NCBI GenBank assembly: GCA_035771165.1
Contig: JAWNZC010000013.1
Location: forward strand, 2,705,001-2,769,000
DNA: 64,000 nt
DNA from: Paragorgia papillata
Taxonomy: Eukaryota > Cnidaria > Anthozoa > Scleralcyonacea > Coralliidae
Direction of reading: 5' to 3'
Under the pieces are notes generated by a model. That model was given only the letters and a program-made list of their open reading frames with translations, ran no database searches and was not told the origin of the DNA. Positions 9,717 to 19,708 of this stretch are shown here, piece by piece. Each line of letters begins with the position of its first letter. Position 1 is the first letter of the stretch. The position numbers and the translations under genes are program-made.

Positions 9717-10154
9717 TGAGCCGTGTATTTGCATTGAATACTGAAATATCGGACGAATATAATTTCCGCTAAATGTATGTGTAGTTTCATTGTAATCATT
9801 GTCTTTGATTTACGTTATAATATGCCCTCCCTATCGTTCGATGGACGTCATGTTAAAATGCTTTGATGTAGTCCTTTTAAAAACTTTGAGTGTCATTGCC
9901 GGGTGCCTTTAAGGGGTGTTTACATGAGCTAAGCTAGTCCAGTTAACCAGGCGGATTTGTTTGGCTAAGATCGTACTGTGGTTTTGAAACTCGCATAAAC
10001 TAAATTTGCAAAAAAGAATTTTAGTTTAGTTTAAATGCAAAGTAATCTTAACATAAATAAATTCACATCTCCTCTTGCGACCAAAGAAATAATTTTGTGT
10101 CACGAGTTAGCCCTGTAAACAGCCCCTTAAAGCTTTCAAGTTGTTTTGGATATC

Positions 10155-10612
10155 GTACTGTACTGAAAAAAAAACGCGTATAAGAACCTAGTGATTAAGA
10201 AGCTGTAGGCTAAAATTTTCGCATTTAAACCCATATTATATAAGAACCTGTTAAGTCTAAAAATTGGTACAAGTTCTTATTTGGAAAATCAGGAAAACTA
10301 GAAAAAATAATAATTCTTTTTATATGGCAACCAGACTGTACATTAGACTAGTACGACTAGTAGAACTACTAGTACTACTAGTAGAACCAGTACATTAGAC
10401 TCTTCTCAATAACAGTAACAGTTATAAACCAGTGTAGAGTACAGGTACTGTAGTTCCAGTATTGACTGACAAGTGTTTCCCTCATGAGAAAATAAGAACC
10501 TATTTAAGAACCTAAATAGCCCAATTCTCCATAGAAACTAAATATACAAGAACCATTTTAGGCTAAGTTGGAAAAACCTAGGTTCTTATACGCGGGTTTT
10601 TACTGTACAGTA
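10155..10612. mobile_element. Foldback element with cgcgtataagaaccta ends
   Basis: gtactgaaaa...cgcgtataagaacctag on the left and ctaggttcttatacgcg...tactgtac on the right are complements; actagtagtac-type palindromes lie inside. It ends about 40 nt from PLAT exon 3. Confidence 0.8.
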
Positions 10613-10650
10613 TACAGCAGGAAAAGAAAATACGAGAGAAGGCAGGGTAC

Positions 10651-10756
10651 CTTTCAGGAAAGTTCTAGACAGTTTCTTGTCATCACTGTTCTTATCAAGC
10701 CATCGACGACCTGGGAAAAGAGAGCTGTCGCCAGTTGTAGAGTCCACGATAGTCAC
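10651..10756 (-). CDS. PLAT domain, exon 3 of 3
   Basis: 106 nt, acceptor ttatag, donor AAAG|gtaccc, phase 0 in, phase 1 out. It encodes VTIVDSTTGDSSLFPGRRWL followed by DKNSDDKKLSRTFLKG, the terminal PLAT strands with the usual F-P-x-x-R-W-L-D. With the other two exons the domain is complete (about 119 residues). Confidence 0.87.
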
Positions 10757-10926
10757 CTATAAATGACAAGACATAAAATGGCAATGGTAAATATTTAGTC
10801 GCATCAGCGATCATAATGATCGCAACTTGGAATCTATCTGGTATGGGTCGTTTTCATTCCCGTGATCGGTAGCCCCATTGGAGTGGTAAAACAATACAAA
10901 AGGATAAAGATGGTGTACTGGGGAGC

Positions 10927-11194
10927 AAGGGTGTGCTATTAGGGCGCTGCCTCTCACCAATAGTTAAGCCCGGTTAGATGGGGTTAGTACTTGGATGGGT
11001 GACCGTCTGGGAATAGCCCCGTTCTCGGGATGGGGACTCATGTGAGTAGAGTTTAGTTCGTCTCTCCTGTGCTTTGAGGGTTTTTCGCCAGGTTCTCTGG
11101 TTTTCCTCCCTCGGTAAAATCAACACCTATAGGTCTTAGCTGTAAATGGAGGACCCCATCAGCTCTGTTGAAAAACTTATCCTCCTTAAATAAA

Positions 11195-11267
<73 letters not shown>

Positions 11268-11272
11268 CTGAC
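10927..11272 (+). mobile_element. 5S-rRNA-derived SINE with (AAT)n tail
   Basis: It contains gttaagcccggttagatggg, ttagtacttggatgggtgac and cgtctgggaata, the internal control region of 5S rRNA. A unique body of about 150 nt and an uninterrupted aat tail (11186-11270) follow. This is the best of three related copies in the window; the others are at 1.25-1.44 and 2.68-2.81 kb. Confidence 0.8.
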
Positions 11273-11289
11273 TGTGTTGATGTCAAGAT

Positions 11290-11670
11290 CGCTTTGGCCA
11301 GTTAACTACGGGATTGGGTACAAGTTCCAAGGCCGCAATGCGTTTCACTACGTACATTAACCCTTTGACTCCAAAAGCACGCATGTAGACGCACCTTTAG
11401 TATTTTACTCTGGCTTCAAGGGAAGAGCCCTGGTAGTCAAGGGGTTAAGATGGCGGCCACTGGCACGACATTTTTGACTGCTGGCCATAAGGAATGCCCT
11501 AACCAGTTTATCGAGCTCTTACACGTATTCCCAAGCTGGGTGGCAAACCCATATAAACAAAAGGATTGCCATTCATTATTTGGTCTACTAAACGTCGGTA
11601 CTTTGACGTTGCCGCCCAACATGGCGACTTTGACGTCACCTGCAATAAGAGCCCAATATAGAGATCAGTG
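11290..11670. repeat. Copy of the foldback family seen at 54.46-55.16 kb
   Basis: It shares aaggccgcaatgcg, aagatggcggc(c/g)actggcac, gactgctggccat, gaatgccc and atatagagatcagtg with the 54-55 kb insertion. A different segment (taaccctttgactccaaa to gtcaaggggttaa, 11.36-11.45 kb) is inserted within it. Confidence 0.6.
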
Positions 11671-11684
11671 TTGTGGATACATAC

Positions 11685-11787
11685 CTGGTCAATAAACCAC
11701 GACTCCTTTCCTCCTTTGTTGTCATGACGTATGGTGACGGACTTCAAAGGCCCCAAGTCATTATTGACAAATTGGAAAGCATGTGCG
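11685..11787 (-). CDS. PLAT domain, exon 2 of 3
   Basis: 103 nt, acceptor ttttag, donor CAG|gtatgt, phase 2 in, phase 0 out. It encodes HAFQFVNNDLGPLKSVTIRH followed by DNKGGKESWFIDQ, the highly typical PLAT centre (F-x-V-x-x-x-x-L-G-x-L-x-x-I-x-I-x-H-D-N and W-F-x-D-x-V). Confidence 0.9.
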
Positions 11788-11944
11788 CTAAAATGGTGGA
11801 AACAAGTATATCAATATAAAGAAAAGCTTGGAAAAAAAGCGGGCGGTAGAAAAGCTGTAATATAATAAGACTAAACTAATCTTATTTATACTGGATAGCT
11901 CTATCATAGCTAACTGTTCTCCCTAGAGGTCCAGTAAGGGCCAT

Positions 11945-12152
11945 CCCTCATTGGTCCAGTGTTTCTACAGGAGGAAACCGGAGTACCCGGAGGAAACCTG
12001 CGATGTTTGGTAGAGTCAAACTGGAAGCACTCTTCTCACATGCGGCCAAGGTGAAATTTTAATCAGATAACTGCTGAGAGCAGGAATTGAACCCGGGTCG
12101 CAGAGGTGAAAGGCACGTGCTAGTACTAACCACTGCGCCACCAACACCCCAC
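11945..12152 (-). mobile_element. tRNA-headed SINE-like fragment
   Basis: On the minus strand, ggtggcgcagtggttagtac and gacccgggttcaattcctgc resemble the A and B boxes of a tRNA-derived Pol III promoter, followed by a body that includes ggtttcctccgggtactccg. There is no intact tRNA fold with a terminal stem, so it is not a tRNA gene. Confidence 0.6.
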
Positions 12153-12541
12153 GAAGCTAATAATCTTATCCAACGGGTAGGCTATCCAGGCTGCATACAA
12201 TTGGCCTCAGTACTATAAGCTCGAATTCTCGAGACTCTATATCCCATAGAGCACACGTTACCATTATCTAACCCTTACCGAAAGCCCGTTTATCGGTTAG
12301 AACGTAGCTAGTATAAACGGGTTGTATGATTAACCATAACGGCATTTCCTGCATTTTGAGGACACCTTAGACCAAAATATTGAGGTTTTAAATTACATGT
12401 TTTGGGCGTCAAAAAGAGTAGAAGTAACTTTTGACCTCCACCCCCGCAAAAAGAGGGAGCGGTAGCACCCCCGACATCCTCCCCCCCGTTGCGCGCCTGT
12501 CCACAGCTTCCAACGTAAAAATTGTATATAAGCACACGTAC

Positions 12542-12689
12542 GTTTTTCTTTTGAATGGTGGGATATTCTTTTTCTTCAGCTCGATTTCTTTGGTATCACC
12601 ATTTTGACCGCTGACTGTTGCAAACGCGTTGGCGTTGCTTCCAGCGCGCTTCTGGGGACCAGTGAAAACAGTTAAGTAGTACACGTGAT
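12542..12689 (-). CDS. PLAT domain, exon 1 of 3
   Basis: 148 nt, acceptor tgtttag, donor AAAAAC|gtacgt, phase 1 in, phase 2 out. It encodes HVYYLTVFTGPQKRAGSNAN, then AFATVSGQNGDTKEIELKKK. This is the start of a PLAT/LH2 beta-sandwich (Y-x-V-x-V-x-T-G, G-T-x-A-x-V-x-I-x-G-x-x-G). PLAT domains bind membranes or protein partners and are found in lipoxygenases and polycystins. Confidence 0.85.
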
Positions 12690-12809
12690 CTAAACAGAAA
12701 CAAAACCACATTGGTAATTGAGTTACGCGGTTCTAATCCGTTCAGTCTTCTAGCCAAGCGTAACGAGGGGCGTCGTGGCAATTTTGCCTTTCGTAAAGGC
12801 CTCGTTACG

Positions 12810-12968
12810 CCGTATGTGCAATGTTGCAGCCTGCAGGTAAATCGTACGAGACAAGTTGCAGCAAAAAGTTGCACAAAGTAGAAACAAGTTCTGCTCTGTT
12901 TAATCCATGGCACAGCATGTTATACGTCGCAACAGTTCGCGCAACTGGTCGTACAACGATCTTGAACA
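12810..12968. repeat. Dispersed repeat related to 6.69-6.90 kb
   Basis: gttgcacaaagtagaa, ttcgcgcaactggtcgtaca and similar words. In the intron 12690-13709. Confidence 0.45.
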
Positions 12969-13225
12969 CTATATATACAGAATTCGTTGAACGAGCTCTC
13001 GGCGACAGCCTCAGTAGTGGTTAGAACGCTGCGCCAGCATCGCAGGATTGGAAGGCCTTGATCATGAGGAGACCTCCAACTAATCAACCTGATGGTTTCA
13101 GGAGGCCTCCTCGCCAGCTATAACAAATTGTATTCGTATACTTATGCTTGTATATAATGGCAAAGCTAAATAAATGTTGCTTTTTCGCAACTCGTCCCGA
13201 TTTGGTCTTATTACCTATATATTCT

Positions 13226-13541
13226 TAAGGTGAAGTAATACGAGCAACAAATTGCTGCAACATTGTTGCGTTGGAAGTTGAAATGTGTTGTTGCACGTAT
13301 TACCACCCACCTCAAACATTGTCACGCAACAAAATTTCGTTGTTGCAAGTTGAAACAGCATGGTGCAGCAACTAGAACTTGAGTCTACTTTTTGCAACAA
13401 ATTTTTTCAACTTGCAACAAAATCATTGTTGCGTGACAATGTTTAAGGTGGGGTAGTAATACGTGCAACAACGCTTTTCAACTTCCAACGCAATAAAAGT
13501 TGAAAATTGAAGAAAAATGTTGTCCGTATTACCTCACTTTT
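13226..13541. mobile_element. Foldback MITE, gttgcaac-rich
   Basis: taaggtgaagtaatacgagc on the left and a near complement ending ccgtattacctcactttta on the right. The inner arms (cattgtcacgcaacaaaat / attgttgcgtgacaatg) also pair. Confidence 0.8.
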
Positions 13542-13709
13542 ACACTCTAAATTTTCCTTCACCAATACTCCCTACAACGATTTTGAGAACACAAGGTTCC
13601 GATTAACCTCTGGTGCAAATGAATAAAAAGCTTTATACCTGCGCGACGCTTTAGTTTCTTGAAGTGAAGTGGAGCGTAATGTTCGAGAAAGGCAAGGGTA
13701 AAAACTTAC

Positions 13710-14120
13710 TTTGAGGACCAGGAGGAGGTGGTCCGGGTGGCGCAGGAGGTTTGGGAGGAACAGGAGGTAAAACGGGTGGAATTACAACGCCTGGTGGGGG
13801 TACAGGTGGAGCTACTGGTGCAGGTGGAACCACAGGTTGGGGTATCGGTTGAGGTATCGGTTGAGGTATCGGTTGGGGTATCGGCTGCGGTATCGGTATC
13901 GGTTGCGGTTGCGGTATCGGTTGCGGTATCGGTATCGGTTGCGGTATCGGTATCGGTTGCGGTATCGGTATCGGTTGCGGTATCGGTATCGGTAGAACTG
14001 GCGGAGGTATCGGTAGAACTGGCGGAGGTATCGGTAGAACTGGCGGAGGTATTGGCTGAGGCACCGGTACAGGAACGGGTAGAGGCTTTGGAGCAGGAGG
14101 AACATATGGTGGGTTGATAA
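13710..14120 (-). CDS. Pro-Ile-Pro-Gln repeat linker exon
   Basis: 411 nt (137 codons), acceptor tttatag, donor A|gtaagt, phase 1-1. It encodes an almost pure low-complexity chain: PPPVLPI three times, then alternating [11 protein letters not shown] units, then [12 protein letters not shown] and [13 protein letters not shown]. More than half of the residues are proline, so it should form an extended polyproline II rod between the VWA pair and the PLAT domain. Repeats at DNA level (ggtatcggttgc) make its length likely to vary between alleles. Confidence 0.8.
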
Positions 14121-14449
14121 CTATAAAGAAAACAAGGCGAATAAGTGTATTCGCAAAGATTTAAGTAATTTTGTTCAATAATTTTAAAGATATACACGAT
14201 TTCCCAGTAAATTACAATGATCTGTACATAACTTAACGTTTAACTTAAAGTTTATCTCATTTACATATTAAGCAATTATAAATAACTTGTGAACGAAGTG
14301 AGATATAGAAAAACTTTAAAAGCAATTCTTTATCACTTTCAGAAGATCTTAAACATTTCGCGACTGTATCGTTTCTTTTGGAACGATGCAGTCTGCAGAC
14401 GATATTACTCGTCAAGGAGAGAGTTCTCGGGCGCCAAGGGCTTAATGAC

Positions 14450-14610
14450 AATAAGCCATTTACACAATGACGTAAAATAGCGTTGGGTGACTACAACTAG
14501 CAGAATACTTTGCTAGCGTCCTAGTGCTGATAAATAGAGGTTGCTGGCAAAGCATTCTGGTAGTTGTAGTCACCCAACGATATTTTACGTCATCGTGCAA
14601 ATGGCTTATT
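14450..14610. mobile_element. Foldback MITE
   Basis: aataagccatt(t) at both ends in inverted orientation; the arms gttgggtgactacaacta and tagttgtagtcacccaac are exact complements. It is flanked by two diverged direct copies of a repeat with tcgtttcttttg(g/a)aacgatgcagtct. Confidence 0.85.
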
Positions 14611-14747
14611 CAAAATCTCATTAACCCTTTTACCACTGTGTCGTTTCTTTTGAAACGATGCAGTCTTTAGTATTTTACTATTTACGTCAAAGGGAAGTTC
14701 TTGGGTGCCAAGACGTTAAATAAAAAAACAATTCATTTCCTTTCTTA

Positions 14748-15224
14748 AACTGCCCATGAAACGAAAATTAAGTTTGTCTTATTTGAAAGAACACTTAAAA
14801 TGATGAGTAATATCTTTTGCAGTTTTTCGTTTCCTCGCTTCGTTCTTGAGATATTTCAGTTTGTTTGATGTAAATGTCACATGTTGCGACGTCACACGTG
14901 CATAATGAGTTATCGAAAAACGTTATATATCTTTGCTATTGTCAAATATAATCACTTGAAAATCTACACGGTTAGTGTTTTGGGCGAAACACACGCACAT
15001 GCTTCCCTCGAATTATTTTGGTTTGATAATAGCAAAGATATATAACTTTTTTCAATAACTCATTATGCACATGTGACGTCAAAATGTTTAATTTGCATAT
15101 CAAACAAACTGAAATATCTCACGAACGAAGCAAGGAAACGAAAAACTGCAAAAGATGTTACTCTATCATTGTCAGTGTTCTTTCAAATAAAACAAACTTA
15201 ATTTTCGTTTCATAGGCACTTTAA
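14748..15224. mobile_element. Foldback MITE, family 1, copy 2 (complete)
   Basis: The left end tgcccatgaaacgaaaatta and the right end taattttcgtttcataggca are inverted; arms of about 200 nt. The right end lies about 18 nt from the donor of VWA exon 2. Confidence 0.85.
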
Positions 15225-15241
15225 TTTCCATCCCGACCTAC

Positions 15242-15778
15242 CTTTATTAATCATGTCAAGGACATCTTGTCTAGCTGAGGGAAGTTGAGGGTAATCAACT
15301 CCAGCCATACTACTATCAGAAGAAGACGCCAAAGCACGCACCAAACGCTTGTCTGCATCTCCGCCAACTCCAATGGGAATAATGGTCACCCTCTTCTTGA
15401 GTTTTTCAGCTATTTTCTTCACCTTATCAGTAGACGTCTTTGGTACCAACAATACGAAGATCTGCGGAACTTTCCGACGCGACCTTTTCCTTTTTTTCAT
15501 TAAGATCCTTCGCGCTCTACGGAGAGCTTTAGCGACATTGTTGCCAGCACCTCCCGGGTATTGCGCGGCTCCCACGACTTTATCGAGCTCCACGGTAGTC
15601 CCGTACCTCTTGTATTTGAAATGAACTTTGACGCCATCTGAAAATACCAGCAAACCGACGCGCGTGTCGTCTGGTGATATAGTGAGACCTTGGTACACGC
15701 TCTTGACGAAGTCTAATACCAGTTTGAAATTTACCTCACCAACCGCGGCAGACCCAGAAACCAAAAAGGCAACATCGG
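15242..15778 (-). CDS. von Willebrand factor A-type domain 2, degenerate metal site
   Basis: 537 nt (179 codons), acceptor tttcag, donor G|gtaggt, phase 1-1. It begins ADVAFLVSGSAAVGEVNF. The D-x-S-x-S metal motif of VWA domains is replaced by V-S-G-S-A, and the usual late aspartate loop is LLVPKTS. Overall VWA order is kept: VGLLVFSDGVKVHF, AAQYPGGAGNNVAKALRRAR, QIFVLLV, VTIIPIGVGG and a final helix. A strongly basic stretch (MKKRKRSRRK) lies in the middle. Probably a metal-independent binding module. Confidence 0.85.
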
Positions 15779-15876
15779 CTGAAAAAAAGGTATGACAAAA
15801 GAAGGTTACCTCGAGGAGAAACCATTAAGTCGTCACATAGAATACGAAGTAGAGAAATCAGAATAAACAATTCTAA

Positions 15877-16020
15877 TATAGTAAGGTTTGATATACTGCC
15901 GAAACAGAGAACGAAGGAGGTTAACGTTTCGAGCGAAGACCCTTTCTCTCTGACGAAGGGCCTTCGCTCGAAACGTTAGACTCCTACGTTCTCTGTTTCA
16001 GTATATCAAACCCTACTATA
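15877..16020. mobile_element. Foldback MITE
   Basis: tatagtaaggtttgatatac on the left, its near complement at the right; the inner arms cgtttcgagcgaag and cttcgctcgaaacg pair. Confidence 0.85.
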
Positions 16021-16470
16021 CTTCGATGTTTGTTTCAACACTGCCTACGCAGCGCGCTACTTTTAATACACAATTCTACCCATTTTACACACAACCAACA
16101 GGACACTCAGCGACTGTACGCTTCCGCCAGCGGGTTATTAGCGATGTTTAAAAAGAAAACGAGCCATCCCGCTAACCAGGCTAGCTCACGAGACCTACAC
16201 ATGTATGAATGAATAAAATGCTTGATTGCACTCGTATTATGCAAAAAATGTTTGCGTAAAATAAGGATAATGATCGCAATCAAGCAATTGTCTTAATTCG
16301 TTTCTTCTACACGGAGAATCTTTTTCAAATTTTCATGAAATTCTCATCCAATTCTCAACGAAATTGAACTAAAATTTAATGAATTGGGTTCTTGGTCTAT
16401 AATCAATCTTTCTATAAACTTTCACGAAAACCTGTGCAGTACTTTGTGAGATATCCTGGCAACAGCCAGA

Positions 16471-16472
16471 TG

Positions 16473-16560
<88 letters not shown>

Positions 16561-16616
16561 GGCAGGCAGACAGACAGACAGACAGACAGGCAGGCAGGCA
16601 GGCAGGCAGACAGAAG
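16471..16616. repeat. (GACA)n/(GGCA)n microsatellite
   Basis: Uninterrupted cagacaga units, then ggca variants. It ends about 20 nt from the donor of the collagen-like exon. Confidence 0.95.
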
Positions 16617-16637
16617 GTAAAAGTAAAGTTTCCACAC

Positions 16638-16730
16638 CTTTTGTTTTCTGTGCTCCCCCCGGAGTTCCTGGTTTTACTGGCTTTCCTGGTCCAGCTGGCG
16701 TGTTTCCTTCGCTATCAGGCAGTCCCATAG
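16638..16730 (-). CDS. Collagen-like Gly/Pro linker exon
   Basis: 93 nt (31 codons), phase 1-1, acceptor tcgtag, donor G|gtgtgg. It encodes a linker with GNTPAGPGKPVKPGTPGG, close to but not a strict G-x-y triplet repeat. It separates the two VWA domains. Confidence 0.72.
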
Positions 16731-16879
16731 CTACGAAAATAAAAGTTGCGTTATACTATATTTTCATAACAATATTTTAAGGGGTAAATCAGATGAAACA
16801 CACGAAGAAGTAAGTGGCTCACGAAGAGGTAAATCCAGCCTAAAATTCTGAACAGTAGACTAAGCACGAATTACGCAAG

Positions 16880-17150
16880 AGTGAGCGAGCGAGTGCGGAA
16901 TAAGTGAATAAGTGAGTGGGTGAATGAATGAGTGTGAGTGACTGGGTGAGTAAGCGAACGAATGAGTGAGTGAGTGAGTGGGTAAGTAAATGAATAAATG
17001 AGTGAGTGGCTGGCTGGGTGAGTAAGTGAATGAATGAATGAATGAATGAGTAAGTAAAGGAATGAATGAATGACTGAGTGGGTGAGTGTGAGCTCACGGA
17101 ACGGATGGATTGGTAGATGGGATGGATGGATGGGGTGGGTGAGTGGATGA
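16880..17150. repeat. (GAGT/GAAT)n degenerate microsatellite
   Basis: gagtgagtg and gaatgaatg units with drift; fills the intron between the collagen-like exon and VWA exon 1. Confidence 0.85.
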
Positions 17151-17233
17151 ATTGATTCCTTATCTTATGACATTTGGATTTCGAAAAGCACAATTTCTTT
17201 TCGGTGCTTAGATTGTTAATGCACAAGTCTTAC

Positions 17234-17776
17234 CATTTTTTATTTTGTCAATCACAGATGGTGTAACGGTCAATAAAGAATTGTAGTCCACGTTGGTCAT
17301 CTGATAATCGGACGATGTCGCAACAGAGTCGACCTGGGGCCGAGAGAAACTCTGTCCCATACCAAGTACCAGCAAAGTCACTCCGGAGGCTTTTAATTTA
17401 GCGGCAGGGGTCGTGATGTCGTCGGTGGACTCCGACGAAAGCAGAGAAACGAGTATCTTTGACGCGTCCGAGCGTTTACTCTTTGCAAATAAATCGTTCT
17501 TGACGAGGCCCAAGGCTTTGCCTGCGGCGCACGTTCCACCGGCGCCGGGATATCCAATTTTGTCTGCTTCGGTCTTCAAAGAAGTCAGGTCAGAGAACTT
17601 GTTAAACCCGAAGACAACCTTGGGGTCTGTGCTGATGACGACAAGACCAACGTTGACTGCATCATCGCCGACGCCAAGACTACTGGCTACAGCCACCATA
17701 AATTCTATACTCGTCTTAAATTCTTTTTCACCAGTTCCAGAGGAAGCATCAAGGACAAATGCGATGTCTGCTTTGC
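17234..17776 (-). CDS. von Willebrand factor A-type domain 1
   Basis: 543 nt (181 codons), acceptor tttag, donor gtaaga, phase 1-1. It begins GKADIAFVLDASSGTGEKEF, the first beta-strand and metal-site loop of a VWA domain. The canonical D-x-S-x-S is D-A-S-S-G here, so the last serine is missing. Further VWA features are VNVGLVVISTD, the GYPGAGGTCAAGKAL helix (usual G-x-T-x-x-x-x-A-L region), ILVSLLSSES and GVTLLVLGMG. VWA domains mediate protein or matrix binding, and metal binding is doubtful in this one. Confidence 0.85.
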
Positions 17777-18004
17777 CTAAAGAGTGAAAAGTCTGAATAT
17801 CAGATGTGTAGAGGAGCGGCTCAGTGGGGATCAGGCCACTCTTTATCTTTACGCAAAAAGAACACTATTTTTTCCAGTCATCCAATATCTAACGCCTATA
17901 CAGCGCACTCTCCCTTTTTCAGTTTGTCCAGGCAATCACGGATGCTTTAAACAGACCGGCAACTCAACACTCAAAAATAGTTTATATTAATTGCAGTCAC
18001 ATAC

Positions 18005-18874
18005 CTGCTTTGTCGTTTCCCCCTGGAGGAGGAGGTGCCGGTGCGGGAACAGGACCGGGACCAGTAGCCGGAACAGGAACGGGAGGTGGAAGAACGGGCA
18101 CAGGCGCTGGAGCTGGATTTAAAGGTGTACCAGGAGGACCAACGAAAGCCGTCACATCTCCACCGACAGGTTTCCCGCGTCGATCAATACCATAAACACG
18201 ACCACGACCAATGGAAACACTGGCGAGCTTCGTCTTTCCAACGGGCTTCCACGATGTTCCAGTTGGAGTCGCTCGGGAAATACCCACACGAGTGAACACT
18301 CGTCCACGAATATTAACACCCCAGACAGCACCGTGCGGACCAGATTCAATCTGAATCAATTTCCCTGGAATCTTTTTCCATTTCGTTCCCTGTGGTCGTT
18401 TCCTTGTCACTCCTCGCCTGAAATATATGTCTTGCTTCTTGTTCACACCCCAATGACCAAACGCTCCACAAGAAATGTACGTTAATTTCCCAGGAACGCG
18501 AATCCATCCATTTCCGTACGGTCGTTTTCTCGAAATACCTCTTCTGCAGTAGATATTGTTCCCACTATTTACACCACAAACTCTCCCCTTTGGTCCTGAA
18601 TCTAACTGTTTCAACCGTCCGCCTATTCTCTTCCACGATTTCCCGGTCTTAAATCTGCGGCTTACACTCATTCGAAAGAAGATGTAGTTGGGTCTGTTAA
18701 TGCCCCATACACCAGCTTTACCCGCCGACACATGTATCAACTTCCCGCTGACCTTTTTAAGATTGGCATTCTGCAGTGAGTAAATATTGTCGTCTGGATC
18801 CACTCCCCAAACGGCTGATGTTATTCCAGAATCAATTTGAGACAGCACATCACCAACGGCTGACCATTTGGCAT
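18005..18874 (-). CDS. Tectonin propeller exon B8, last propeller, with a different Pro/Gly/Ala tail
   Basis: 870 nt (290 codons), phase 1-1. Six blades with private residues (LKQLDSGPKG, FRRGV). The tail differs from the other B exons: APAPVPVLPPPVPVPATGPG, then further Pro/Ala/Gly, ending PPPPGGNDKAG. This longer, Gly-containing tail leads into the first VWA exon rather than into another A propeller. Confidence 0.92.
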
Positions 18875-19166
18875 CTACAAGAAATAACCAGCCCGTAAAT
18901 ATTATAACTCATAACTAACATAAACATATTCCTTTGTATTCTCCTTCTCATCTATTAAAAAAAAACTTTCAAGCCTGAACACAGCATAGAAGGACACAAA
19001 AGCTTTTTTGTTTTATTCCGTTAAACAATATATTGTCAGAGAAAGCTGCCATTGATATCTCACTCCGTTCTATATCTTTTAATTACGGAGATCCCTCCTC
19101 AACGTTCTGTATAACAGTATACAGGCTGTAGTCAAAACAAAGCACTTCTTTGGTGTGTTAAACCAT

Positions 19167-19630
19167 TTAACAAATACATTCCATTTTGCCGTTGTCTGTT
19201 CAGTTATAGATGCACAGATGACGTCACAACGTGGTAAGAACAAAAAAGTGGCCCACGAGACGTAGTCGAGTGGGTCACTAATGTTCTTACCACGTTGTGA
19301 CGTCCTCTGCGCAACTATAACTGAACAGACAACGGCAAAATGGAATATATTTGTTTTATACAATAAAAAAGTTTAAAAAAACAACTTTTGATAAGATTTA
19401 TTGAATTTCCCACCGAACTACCGGGGCATTGAAAAAGATGAAGCACGCCATCTGACGTGATCCATGATCTATACAAAACAAGCAATATGATTGGTTCGTG
19501 ACATTGGAGTGGCGATTTGCATTGGTTCACAGCAATCAGAACAAGTTGTGACGAAATCCGTGCATCTGTCCAGTAATAGATCATGGCTCTCGACCAATGA
19601 AAACGTGCAAAACATTTAGCTTCTTGTATA
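19167..19630. mobile_element. Module-8-specific intron segment with a foldback MITE
   Basis: Absent from the same place in modules 2-7, where gttaaaccat runs straight into atatctgg. The first part (19168-19362) is a foldback with arms cattccattttgccgttgtc and its complement. The second part includes a smaller palindrome around tgatccatgatct/catgatctatt. Confidence 0.75.
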
Positions 19631-19681
19631 AATATATCTGGTGTATGGAAAAATTGAAAAACGAAGAAAATCAGTACTAAC

Positions 19682-19708
19682 CTGGAACTGGTGGCTTGGG
19701 AGTAACAC
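19682..19708 (-). CDS. Microexon m2-8
   Basis: 27 nt, phase 1-1, linker GVTPKPPVP with a silent change (aag for aaa). Confidence 0.82.

Noticed and set aside
9503..9799. Open frames with TNER or FVRS repeats
   Set aside because: Products of the (CGAA)n microsatellite.
10930..11050. Functional 5S rRNA gene
   Set aside because: Only the middle and 3-prime half resemble 5S rRNA, the ends do not pair, and the sequence continues into a SINE body with a tail.
11053..11286. Open frame with a poly-Tyr run
   Set aside because: Translation of the (AAT)n tail of the SINE copy.
12070..12152. tRNA gene on the minus strand
   Set aside because: A- and B-box-like words are present, but no acceptor stem or clear anticodon arm; it is better explained as a SINE head.
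16392..16730. Plus-strand frame with DRQT repeats
   Set aside because: Translation of the (GACA)n microsatellite, partly overlapping the collagen-like exon on the other strand.
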